Made by a program: the position numbers and the translations under genes
Source of the DNA: Klebsiella oxytoca NBRC 105695
GTDB taxonomy: Bacteria > Pseudomonadota > Gammaproteobacteria > Enterobacterales > Enterobacteriaceae
Length of the DNA stretch: 64,000 nucleotides
Reading direction: 5' to 3'
Assembly (NCBI RefSeq): GCF_001598695.1
Contig: NZ_BCZK01000007.1
Coordinates: 186,001-250,000 of the forward strand
Part shown: positions 10,752 through 19,493 of the stretch, in pieces
Layout: the number at the start of each line of letters is the position of its first letter
Numbering within the stretch: the first letter of the stretch is position 1
The notes under the pieces: generated by a model
The model's input: the letters and a program-made list of their open reading frames with translations, nothing else
Told to the model about the DNA's origin: nothing
Database searches by the model: none

Positions 10752-12245
10752 TTATTCGAAATCCGGCAGGAAGCGCTTCACGTCCACTTCTTTAAATCTG
10801 GAGCGCTGGAAGTTGTGCTTCAGATGGAACGGCACGGTGCAGTCGAATATCGTTTTGCAGGACATTCCCTGCTGCAGGATGCTCGGGCTGTATTCCGGTA
10901 CCTGCGACGGATCGAGCGGATGGCAGCGAACGCCGGGAATAGTGATTGTATCGACATCGCCCTGGTAGCGGGTTTGCATGGCCCAAAGCACGTCGTCGCT
11001 GTCGAAAATATCGACGTCTTCATCAACCAGAATGACGTGCTTCAGTTCCGGGAAGGCTGAGAACGCCAGCAGAGCAGCCTGACGCTGGCGCCCTTCGTCC
11101 GCCGGGGAGGATTTTTTGAACTGCAGCACCGCCAGCAGCTTGCCGCCGCCAGCCGAATGGGCAAAGACGTTCAGCAGCTTGCCAGGCATCGCGCGTTCGA
11201 CCATATCCAGAATGCTGGCTTCGGTCGGGATACCGGCCATATTGACGTGTTCTTCGCCTGGTCCTACGGTGGTGCGCCAGATAGGATTGATACGGTGAGT
11301 GACGGCTTTCACTTTGATGACCGGGATCGCCTCTTTAGCTTCGCCGGTATAGCCCGGAAACTCAGGCATCGCGCGGCCGGTATGGGTGTTCTGATCTTCT
11401 CGTACGCGCGCGTTGGGCAGCAGTTCGCCTTCAATCACGATCTCAGCGTGGGCGATCGCTTTCTCGTTAATGGTTTTACACTGCGTCATCTCCACCGCTT
11501 TGCCGCGCAGCGCGCCGGCGATGCTTAACTCGTTGAAGCCCAGCGGGGTGGTCGGCGGCTCGAAACAGGCGGCAATTTCAATGGCCGGATCGACGCCGAT
11601 GCTGATTGAAATCGGCAGCGGCTGGCCTGCCGCTTCCGCCTTCATGCGAAAAGCATCGATATGGCGGCCGGGCGTTAGCCACATGGAGAGTTCGTCGCGG
11701 CTCTGGACGCACAGGCGATGAATGGTGATATCGGACTCATGCGTTTCTGGATCGGAGGCGTAGCACAGGCCCATCGTAATATAGGGGCCGGCGTCTTCTT
11801 CGGTATTCGTCGGTGCCGGCAGCAGCTTGCGCAGATCGAAATCGGCATCGCTTGCCAGATGGACCACTTGCTGGCATACCGCTGCGCCCTGGGTCATCAC
11901 CGGGGCTATTGCGTTTTCTACTGAATCCTTCAGCAGATGCCCCAGTTTAGCCGGTTCACACTGGAGAAAATGGCTGACGCGCTGGCGGGAGCCATTCAGG
12001 CCAATCGCCACGCTGATATTTTCAAAACCTTTGATTTTATTGAAGACCATGACCGGGCCATTCTTGCGGGTCGGACGCTGGCAGGTCCCGCCGGCGCCTA
12101 CGTAACGATAGACGCCGGAGAGTTCGGCGTGCGGGTCGACTTCGGTATTGGTTTCAACATACTCGCCGGGAAGCGTTTTCAGCAGCTCCAGCGCGGAGCG
12201 TAAATCATGTACCGATGAGGGTGTTTTGTTATCACTATTTGTCAT
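10752..12245 (-). CDS. UbiD-family hydroxybenzoate/gallate decarboxylase (AroY/LpdC-like)
   Basis: This is a prenylated-FMN-dependent non-oxidative decarboxylase of 497 residues. It resembles protocatechuate/gallate-type decarboxylases (AroY, LpdC) more than ubiquinone UbiD. Family hallmarks include GAGGTCQRPT near residue 51, TIHRLCVQ, GRHIDAFRMKAEAAGQPLP, EIVIEGELLPNARVRED and VDEDVDIFDSDDVLWAM. The substrate cannot be fixed from sequence; a dihydroxy- or trihydroxybenzoate is the best guess. AAGGA precedes the ATG by 7 nt. It heads the operon with the UbiX and DUF554 genes, and no BsdD-type small subunit is present. Confidence 0.9.
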   Translation of the reverse strand: MTNSDNKTPSSVHDLRSALELLKTLPGEYVETNTEVDPHAELSGVYRYVGAGGTCQRPTRKNGPVMVFNKIKGFENISVAIGLNGSRQRVSHFLQCEPAKLGHLLKDSVENAIAPVMTQGAAVCQQVVHLASDADFDLRKLLPAPTNTEEDAGPYITMGLCYASDPETHESDITIHRLCVQSRDELSMWLTPGRHIDAFRMKAEAAGQPLPISISIGVDPAIEIAACFEPPTTPLGFNELSIAGALRGKAVEMTQCKTINEKAIAHAEIVIEGELLPNARVREDQNTHTGRAMPEFPGYTGEAKEAIPVIKVKAVTHRINPIWRTTVGPGEEHVNMAGIPTEASILDMVERAMPGKLLNVFAHSAGGGKLLAVLQFKKSSPADEGRQRQAALLAFSAFPELKHVILVDEDVDIFDSDDVLWAMQTRYQGDVDTITIPGVRCHPLDPSQVPEYSPSILQQGMSCKTIFDCTVPFHLKHNFQRSRFKEVDVKRFLPDFE

Positions 12246-12454
12246 GGGATATTCCTTCGGAAAAGAAGCTTTGCTCCCGGCACAATATTTTCCCTGGCGC
12301 GGATAAACAAATACCGTTTACCGGATGGTCAGTAGATCAAAAAAGTTTATTTTAACAAGGTGTTAAATAATGATTAATTAATATGAGGAGCAACGCTGCG
12401 GCTTTTTATTTCTCCGGCTAAGTGTGATACTGGTGATAAATTACACTGCGGATA

Positions 12455-13357
12455 ATGATGATGGATTTAAAGCGCTTACGCTATTTTTGTCGGGTGGTGG
12501 AACAAGGTTCGGTGAGCCAGGCGGCGAAGTCGCTGAACATGGCGCAGCCGCCGCTCAGCAAGCGAATTCAGGAGCTGGAAGAGGAGCTTCAGGTATCGCT
12601 TTTTGTTCGCCGGGGAAACCGCATTGAGCCTACGGAAGCCGGTTTTTTTCTCTATCGAAAAGCGTGTGAAATATTACGCCAGGTAGAGGATACGGCGCGG
12701 GAAACGACGGATATTGCGCACAAAAACAGAACTGAATTGAGAATCGGCTTAACTCATCTCTATCAGAATTATTTTAAAGCATTGCTGATGGAGGTATATC
12801 GACGTCATCCCGACACTTCCATAAATATTTCCGTTACTGACTCCAGCCATCTCGAAACGTTATTAACCGAGGGCGCAATTGATTTAGCCTTAATCCAGCG
12901 CCCCTACCGTAGCGAAGGCTTTGATTATGTCTCTTTTGACCCGATTAAGCTGGTCGCGGTGATCAATAAAAGCTGCCTGCCGGAGCCGCCGTCTAATCCG
13001 TATAGCTACACATCGCTGGCGGCGCTGCCGCTGGTATTACTTCATAGAGCAAAAGATTCAGGGACTTACGAGATGCTAATGGAGCTGTTTCGTAAGTCCG
13101 GGGTCAACGCGAAGGTGATTATGCACATTACGCAGCCGGGCGTAATTCTCGACTGGCTGGAGTCCGGACTGCAGGCTGCGACGCTGCTACCTTCTTCTGA
13201 AGTGGATGCTGATAAGCTTAACCAGTGCTACGTGGTCGATGTTTTCCCCTCGCCGCAAATATTCTACCCGGCGCTGGTAAAATTGCCGTCTATGCCTTAT
13301 CTGCCCGCGTTGATGGATATTATTACGCATGGCTATCCGTTTAATACTTCTGTATGA
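12455..13357 (+). CDS. LysR-family regulator of the decarboxylase operon
   Basis: This is a 300-residue LysR-type regulator with an N-terminal winged helix-turn-helix (residues about 5-64, GSVSQAAKSLNMAQPPLSKRI) and a C-terminal inducer-binding domain. It is divergent from the UbiD-type gene across 209 bp, the classical LysR layout, so it probably controls that operon in response to an aromatic acid. Three consecutive ATG codons occur at the start (12455, 12458, 12461), so the exact start is uncertain by two residues. The ribosome site is weak. Confidence 0.9.
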   Translation: MMMDLKRLRYFCRVVEQGSVSQAAKSLNMAQPPLSKRIQELEEELQVSLFVRRGNRIEPTEAGFFLYRKACEILRQVEDTARETTDIAHKNRTELRIGLTHLYQNYFKALLMEVYRRHPDTSINISVTDSSHLETLLTEGAIDLALIQRPYRSEGFDYVSFDPIKLVAVINKSCLPEPPSNPYSYTSLAALPLVLLHRAKDSGTYEMLMELFRKSGVNAKVIMHITQPGVILDWLESGLQAATLLPSSEVDADKLNQCYVVDVFPSPQIFYPALVKLPSMPYLPALMDIITHGYPFNTSV

Positions 13358-13419
13358 AGGGTAGCGATTGGGGATTGCCTTAGGGACTGGTATGATAATC
13401 GCCTCTGGTTGAGAGGTGA

Positions 13420-14172
13420 ATGTACGTGTTAAGCGCAGGACGCCTGATGAGAAAACGCTTTGTTATTGCAATAATGTTGCTGAGCAGCCTGATCGTCGCG
13501 GGGTGTTCCAGCTCATCCGATTCCGGGTCCACCTACACCGTGAAGCGCGGCGACACGCTGTACGCTATTTCACGTTCCACTGGCACCAGCGTCAGGGATC
13601 TCGCCCGTCTCAACAATATTTCACCTCCCTATACCATCGAGGTTGGGCAAAAGCTGAAGCTGAACAGTGGTTCAGGGGCCACGGCGAAGGCGGGGGCATC
13701 CGGCAAGAAATCCTCCGCGAAGCGCACCGCTGCCGTGACGCCATCTTCGGCGGTGCCGCAATCCTCCTGGCCGCCGGTCGGGCAACGCTGCTGGCGCTGG
13801 CCGACCAGCGGCAAAGTTATACTGCCGTACTCCACCAGCGATGGCGGCAATAAAGGTATCGATATTGCCGGTAAGCGCGGCCAGCCGGTGTATGCGGCAG
13901 GGGCGGGCAAAGTGGTGTACGTGGGTAACCAGCTGCGCGGCTACGGCAACCTGATTATGATTAAACATAATGAGGACTATATCAGCGCCTATGCACACAA
14001 CGACAAGCTGATGGTGAATAACGGCCAGAGTGTGAAGATCGGCCAGCAGATTGCCACCATGGGCAGCTCGGATGCGGATTCCGTGCGCCTGCACTTCCAG
14101 ATTCGCTACCGGGCGACGGCGATCGACCCGCTGCGCTATTTGCCGCCGCAGGGCAGTAAGCCTAAGTGCTAA
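13420..14172 (+). CDS. ygeR: Murein hydrolase activator-type lipoprotein (YgeR/ActS, LysM and LytM domains)
   Basis: This outer-membrane lipoprotein activates peptidoglycan amidases during envelope stress in E. coli (ActS). The signal peptide has a lipobox ending in IVAGC. A LysM domain follows (TYTVKRGDTLYAISRSTG to GQKLKL), then a low-complexity linker and a degenerate LytM/M23 domain (residues about 130-245, GGNKGIDIAGKRG to LHFQIRYR). LytM metal ligands are incomplete, as expected for an activator. An alternative start at 13447 (MRKRF) has AGGA 6 nt upstream. The E. coli start MSAGRL corresponds to LSAGRL here, with TTA in place of ATG. Confidence 0.93.
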   Translation: MYVLSAGRLMRKRFVIAIMLLSSLIVAGCSSSSDSGSTYTVKRGDTLYAISRSTGTSVRDLARLNNISPPYTIEVGQKLKLNSGSGATAKAGASGKKSSAKRTAAVTPSSAVPQSSWPPVGQRCWRWPTSGKVILPYSTSDGGNKGIDIAGKRGQPVYAAGAGKVVYVGNQLRGYGNLIMIKHNEDYISAYAHNDKLMVNNGQSVKIGQQIATMGSSDADSVRLHFQIRYRATAIDPLRYLPPQGSKPKC

Positions 14173-14207
14173 AAGGTTATTTTATCGACAGTTAGCCTGT
14201 TATGGGC

Positions 14208-14235
14208 TTGTCAGCGGGTGCGTAAGGTCTATAAT
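14208..14235 (+). promoter_or_regulatory. Promoter of glyU
   Basis: TTGTCA (14208-14213) and TATAAT (14230-14235) are separated by 16 bp and lie 17 bp before the tRNA gene. A GC-rich stretch follows the -10 box, as in stringently controlled stable-RNA promoters. Confidence 0.8.
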
Positions 14236-14252
14236 GACCCTCGCACCTCCTC

Positions 14253-14326
14253 GCGGGCGTAGTTCAATGGTAGAACGAGAGCTTCCCAAGCTCTATACGA
14301 GGGTTCGATTCCCTTCGCCCGCTCCA
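14253..14326 (+). tRNA. glyU: tRNA-Gly (anticodon CCC)
   Basis: The 74-nt sequence folds as a full cloverleaf. The acceptor stem is GCGGGCG paired with CGCCCGC, the anticodon loop is CTTCCCAAG with anticodon CCC, the T arm is GAGGGTTCGATTCCCTT, and the 3' end is an encoded CCA. It matches E. coli glyU and sits next to ygeR as there. glyU is a known integration site for islands, and an integrase fragment lies 163 bp downstream. Confidence 0.97.
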
Positions 14327-14489
14327 GACTCAAGTCTCCTGAAGTCCACTCAACTCAATTTTCCCTTGATAAATCAGCAGTTATAGCATTCTATTAGTCT
14401 ATTGAACTCAATTGTACTCCCCCAGGGTCAAGCTCAATGTGGGGGTATGGATGGGGGTATAATTGTACCCCCTGCTGAGAGGTACCCCA

Positions 14490-15475
<986 letters not shown>

Positions 15476-15476
15476 T

Positions 15477-15500
15477 GGGTCCGATATTTACTGCGGACCC
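15477..15500. terminator. Hairpin after the LysR gene
   Basis: GGGTCCG (15477-15483) and CGGACCC (15494-15500) form a 7-bp stem with a 10-nt loop, 2 bp after the LysR stop. No T-run follows on the plus strand. A hairpin with the same stem, the same loop length and the same GTC after it is found at 31112-31135. Confidence 0.55.
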
Positions 15501-15543
15501 GTCTAAGAATCAACTACCTGCATAGGATATTTGCAAGGGGAGC

Positions 15544-16494
15544 TTACAGATATTGACTCAGCAGTGCCTCAAGACTGTTCTGGTCCACGGCAAACAGGCG
15601 AATACCTTCGGCGAGCTTTTCCACTGCCATCGCATCCTGATTATGAGCCCAGTAGAACTCAGCCTCGGTCATCGCTGTGGGCTTCGCCTGGATTTCACCT
15701 TCATACGTCAGCGGCATTGGTACCGCCCCCTGAGTTTGCTGCAACTGCGCCAGCAACGCCGGGGAAACGGTCAGACGATCGCATCCGTTAAGCGCCAGCA
15801 CCTGTTCCGGCGTACGGAAACTGGCCCCCATCACCACGGTGCGGTAGCCGTGCATTTTATAAAAGCGATAGATCTTCTGCACTGATTCGACACCCGGATC
15901 GTTCTCGACGGTGAAGGTGGTATCAGGGTTGTTTTTCTTGTACCAGTCGTAGATACGGCCCACAAACGGGGAAATCAGGAAAACATTGGCATCGGCACAG
16001 GCTCTGGCCTGGGCAAAGGAGAACAGTAGCGTGAGGTTACACTGGATACCCTCTTTTTCCAGCGTTTCTGCGGCACGGATCCCTTGCCAGGTGGCAGCAA
16101 GCTTAATCAAAACCCGATCTTTACCAATACCTTTCTCTTCATACAGTGCAATAATTTCCCGCGCTTTAGCAATACTGGCCTGGGTATCAAACGAGAGGCG
16201 AGCATCCACTTCAGTTGAAATACGACCCGGAACGTTTTTCAGGATCAGCACCCCGATACTCACCGCCAGGTAATCGGCAATATCCGCAGGCTGTACCGGC
16301 TTTCCATTCTGGCGGGACTTCACCGCCGCGACGGCATCTTTCACCAGTTTCTGGTATTGCGGAAGCTGCGCCGCTTTATAAATAAGCGAAGGGTTGGTGG
16401 TCGCATCTTCAGGCTGGTAAGCCATAATGCTGTCAATATCCCCGCTGTCGGCAACAATTGTGGTTCGCTGCTTTAGTTGTTCAAGCTGATTCAT
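15544..16494 (-). CDS. Transaldolase (TalA/TalB family)
   Basis: Transaldolase transfers a dihydroxyacetone unit between sugar phosphates through a Schiff base. The 316-residue protein is collinear with E. coli TalA. It shows ADSGDI and DATTNPSL near the N-terminus, the catalytic lysine in VLIKLAAT near residue 131, and [16 protein letters not shown] and [13 protein letters not shown] chose the ATG at 16494 (MNQLEQ), the start shared with TalA, over an upstream one at 16527. It is the last gene of the minus-strand PTS operon, so it is an accessory copy dedicated to the imported sugar. Confidence 0.94.
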   Translation of the reverse strand: MNQLEQLKQRTTIVADSGDIDSIMAYQPEDATTNPSLIYKAAQLPQYQKLVKDAVAAVKSRQNGKPVQPADIADYLAVSIGVLILKNVPGRISTEVDARLSFDTQASIAKAREIIALYEEKGIGKDRVLIKLAATWQGIRAAETLEKEGIQCNLTLLFSFAQARACADANVFLISPFVGRIYDWYKKNNPDTTFTVENDPGVESVQKIYRFYKMHGYRTVVMGASFRTPEQVLALNGCDRLTVSPALLAQLQQTQGAVPMPLTYEGEIQAKPTAMTEAEFYWAHNQDAMAVEKLAEGIRLFAVDQNSLEALLSQYL

Positions 16495-16532
16495 GGCATA
16501 AACCTGTATTTCATAATTGGGCAGCAAATAGC

Positions 16533-16557
16533 AAGGAGGGGCCAGAGCCCGCTCCTT
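16533..16557 (-). terminator. Intercistronic hairpin before the transaldolase gene
   Basis: On the minus strand AAGGAG-C-GGGC pairs with GCCC-CTCCTT around a 4-nt loop, with a single bulged C, between the GatZ-like and transaldolase genes. Few T residues follow, so it is more likely an attenuating or RNA-processing element than a full terminator. Confidence 0.5.
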
Positions 16558-16578
16558 ATTGCTAAGCTGGATAGGTGG

Positions 16579-17832
16579 TTATTTTGCCTGCGCGACGCGG
16601 GTGGTCAGGCCTGGCATATTGAAGCACTCTGCTTCGTTCTGGATCATATCTTTAATTTTATTAACCACATAACGCTCGGGTTCGACACCAAACGACTTCA
16701 GATTAGCAAACATGGTCTGCATCTCTTTGACTACCGCTGGTTTTTCGTAGTTGTAGTGGCCGCTGAGTTCGAGAATCTCTTTCAACAATTCCGGCTCGTT
16801 AAAGATCTGTTCCTCGGACTTATTTTTGTGCTCATCGGTCATCCATTTTTCCCATTTGTGGCTCAGCACGCACTCGCGGGTCAGGACGGTTTTTAAATCA
16901 GATGCTGACTTGATAAAGCCTTTCGCTGCCAGATCTTTCTCGACTTCCGCCAGCTTCAGATAAGCGCGGGTTTCAATGGTGCCGTAGGCTGGGGCGACGT
17001 TCATTGCCGTGATGCCCAGACCTGGATGTTTCAACAGGATCTCATCCGGAAGATAGTCACCATTATGCTCTTTCAGACCGACGCCGTGACGGGTGCTGAT
17101 AGCCGAAAGCTCTGCGGACTGCTTATCGTTAAAATGGCCAACGTTTTTGGTCAGGCGGGTCAGGGTACCGGTCTGACCAACGATAAACAGCGGCTGCGGT
17201 AGCGATTCGGCAGCAAGACGCTTATTCAGCTCAATAATAAACCCTTCATAGGCGCTGACGTCGGTCAGGCCGCCATTGGTCTCTTCAGTTCCGACTTCAT
17301 AGAAGAACTCCTTCAGGTTATTTGCCTTACGGTACTCTTCGCAGAAGCGGATCAGCTCAACGGTACGACTCAGCACCAGTTCGATATCAATGACTTTACC
17401 GACGACATACGGGTCTTTTGTCGGGTCGATATGCAACAGGTCGAAACCGGCGTCCATATCTACCTGATAAGAGCGGCGCGCTAGCGCCATCGCTTCGGCT
17501 TCCGGAATATGGTCTTTACGTTCTTTATCACGCTGCCATGGGCCACCATGGTCACGACAGAGGAAGTAATCACCGTCGAAGCCGACTTTTTCCGCCATCG
17601 CTTTCAGGTCGGCGGCAAAGCGAAATTGATCCCAGTTGTTAACGTAACCCGCGCCAAACTCATCTGCATCAACCTGGTTGCGGCTGGCAATAAACATCAG
17701 CGGCAGGTCTTTTTCTTTACCCAGCTCAAAACAGGCCTGAATTAATGCCGGAGACATGGGGCCAATTCCCAGCATTGTTGATTTTCCACCGTTAACAATA
17801 TAATCGACGTACTGTTTCATTGTGTTTTTCAT
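16579..17832 (-). CDS. GatZ/KbaZ-like protein (class II tagatose-bisphosphate aldolase non-catalytic subunit family)
   Basis: This 417-residue protein belongs to the GatZ/KbaZ/AgaZ family (pfam08013), described as the partner that stabilises the catalytic GatY/KbaY aldolase. Family stretches visible include FIASRNQVDADEFGAGYV, DYFLCRDHGGPWQRD, FDLLHIDPTKDP, FYEVGTEETNGG and LKEHNGDYL. No GatY/KbaY partner is encoded in the window, so an independent activity on a ketose phosphate, such as epimerisation, is possible. AGGAG lies 5 nt before the ATG, and the gene follows the IIC gene by 9 bp. Confidence 0.88.
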   Translation of the reverse strand: MKNTMKQYVDYIVNGGKSTMLGIGPMSPALIQACFELGKEKDLPLMFIASRNQVDADEFGAGYVNNWDQFRFAADLKAMAEKVGFDGDYFLCRDHGGPWQRDKERKDHIPEAEAMALARRSYQVDMDAGFDLLHIDPTKDPYVVGKVIDIELVLSRTVELIRFCEEYRKANNLKEFFYEVGTEETNGGLTDVSAYEGFIIELNKRLAAESLPQPLFIVGQTGTLTRLTKNVGHFNDKQSAELSAISTRHGVGLKEHNGDYLPDEILLKHPGLGITAMNVAPAYGTIETRAYLKLAEVEKDLAAKGFIKSASDLKTVLTRECVLSHKWEKWMTDEHKNKSEEQIFNEPELLKEILELSGHYNYEKPAVVKEMQTMFANLKSFGVEPERYVVNKIKDMIQNEAECFNMPGLTTRVAQAK

Positions 17833-17841
17833 GATGACTCC

Positions 17842-18945
17842 TCAGACTTTATTCATATCAGAAGTGATTGTTTTTTTAGCCGACTCTTTTTTTACCGGCT
17901 CGCTTATGTTGGGGCGCAGAATATATAGGCAGATTGCGGTGACAATAACGCCGATAACCATATCGATGGCATACCATACAGGTGCTTTATTGACGCCTGC
18001 GATAGCAATTAACCCGCCGTGGGGAACCATAGATTCAACGCCGTGAACCATTGCCAGGCCAGCACCGACAGCGCTGCCGATAATTATTGATGGCAGAACG
18101 GTCTTCAGGTTTTTAACGGCGAAAGGAATGGCGCCCTCGGTAATGCCAATTAACCCCATAAAGGCAGCAGAGGTTCCCATTCGTCTTTCATCTTCAGCCC
18201 ATTTACGTGGTGAAATAAAAGTAGAGAGAGCAATGCCCAGTGGCGGAATAGCGCAGGCAACACGGTAAGCGCCGTTAGGACCATAAATACCTTCAGCCAT
18301 TAATGCGAGAGTAAATGCCGTTGCGGTTTTATTTACCGGGCCACCCATATCAAAGGCTGCCATGGCACCGACAATCAGACCAAGTACCAGTCCACTGCTT
18401 CCCTGCATATGGGAGAGCATGGAAACCAGCCATTTCATGGCAAAACCGATGGGTCCAATCAGTACATACAGATAGAGCATGCCGACGATGACGCTTGAGA
18501 CGATAGGAATAATCATGATCGGCATAACCGGCATCAGCACCTTACCGACTTTCCAGCCTTTTACCCATTTAGCCACGTAGCCGCTGAGAATACCGAGCAG
18601 CATCGCCCCCAGAAAACCGGTTACCACGTGATCTGCGCCCAGCGGCGTGCTGGCCATAAAACCGGTGATTAAACCCGGAGTCAGCCCCGGTTTACCGGCG
18701 ATAGAGTAGGAGATATAAGCCGCCAGCACCGGGATCATCATTCCGAGGCCCGCGCTGCCGATAGCGCCGAGGTTTAATAAGAATGGGTTGGTCACCACCA
18801 TGCCTTTACCCGCGACCGGCTCACCCCCAATCAAGGAGAGTGCCAGGCAGATACCGCCGACCACCACCACCGGCATCATATATGACACCCCGGTACTGAA
18901 TGCTTTAACTAAATCATCCTTGATGACTTTCATTTTTTCCGACAT
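17842..18945 (-). CDS. Fructose-type PTS IIC permease
   Basis: This is a membrane permease component of the fructose PTS family, 367 residues with about nine to ten membrane spans. Conserved family sequences are seen at the start (AFSTGVSYMMPVVVVGG), in the middle (DMGGPVNKTATAF) and in the substrate-binding loop GITEGAIPFA. The frame is open to 19002, but GGAGG lies 6 nt ahead of the ATG at 18945 (MSEKMK), so I chose that start. It is unfused, unlike housekeeping FruA, and resembles the FrvB/FrwC/FryC IIC proteins. Confidence 0.92.
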   Translation of the reverse strand: MSEKMKVIKDDLVKAFSTGVSYMMPVVVVGGICLALSLIGGEPVAGKGMVVTNPFLLNLGAIGSAGLGMMIPVLAAYISYSIAGKPGLTPGLITGFMASTPLGADHVVTGFLGAMLLGILSGYVAKWVKGWKVGKVLMPVMPIMIIPIVSSVIVGMLYLYVLIGPIGFAMKWLVSMLSHMQGSSGLVLGLIVGAMAAFDMGGPVNKTATAFTLALMAEGIYGPNGAYRVACAIPPLGIALSTFISPRKWAEDERRMGTSAAFMGLIGITEGAIPFAVKNLKTVLPSIIIGSAVGAGLAMVHGVESMVPHGGLIAIAGVNKAPVWYAIDMVIGVIVTAICLYILRPNISEPVKKESAKKTITSDMNKV

Positions 18946-19112
18946 TTTCATCCTCCAGGACCCTTTATTTTTATGATGACTGCGATATTCAGGCACAATC
19001 ATCCCCGGACGCGTTTGCGTCGTAATTTAAATAAAGAGTTCGCAGAAATTTAATTAACGTTATTATTCACCGGTACCGAATGTCGAAAGTAAATAAGGAC
19101 CGGTGGGTTGTT

Positions 19113-19433
19113 TTATTGCACCAGTTTTTCAGCCCGGTCAATAATCGCTGCTGGATCGCGAACCACTTCTGCCGGGTTCAGCGAAATAACCAGTCCGGCG
19201 TCTTCTTTTTCTTCAAAACGCTCGACGCCTTCTATACCAATAGCAATCGCCAGAATAACCACGTCCGCTTCGGCAATCTCATCTTCGCTTAATTCATTTT
19301 CAATTCCCATGCCGCCCTGAGTTTCGACCTTGACGTCATAACCTCTTTTTTTGCACTCCTGCTCGATAGCTTCCTGTGCCATATAGGTGTGGGCGACACC
19401 GGTAATGCATGCTGCGACTCCGACAATCTTCAT
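19113..19433 (-). CDS. Fructose-type PTS IIB component
   Basis: This 106-residue cytoplasmic phosphocarrier receives phosphate from IIA and passes it to the sugar. The phosphorylated cysteine lies in the family motif VGVAACITGVAHTYMAQE (C9), followed by VETQGGMGIEN. AGGAG precedes the ATG by 6 nt. It lies between the multiphosphoryl transfer gene and the IIC gene. A 167-bp gap to the IIC gene contains a loose CACCGGT/ACCGGTG inverted repeat (19068-19105). Confidence 0.93.
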   Translation of the reverse strand: MKIVGVAACITGVAHTYMAQEAIEQECKKRGYDVKVETQGGMGIENELSEDEIAEADVVILAIAIGIEGVERFEEKEDAGLVISLNPAEVVRDPAAIIDRAEKLVQ

Positions 19434-19493
19434 GAGTGACTCCTGATTTTTTATTTGGCTGTGGTTTTAAACATTGCTTAATAAATCCTGATT

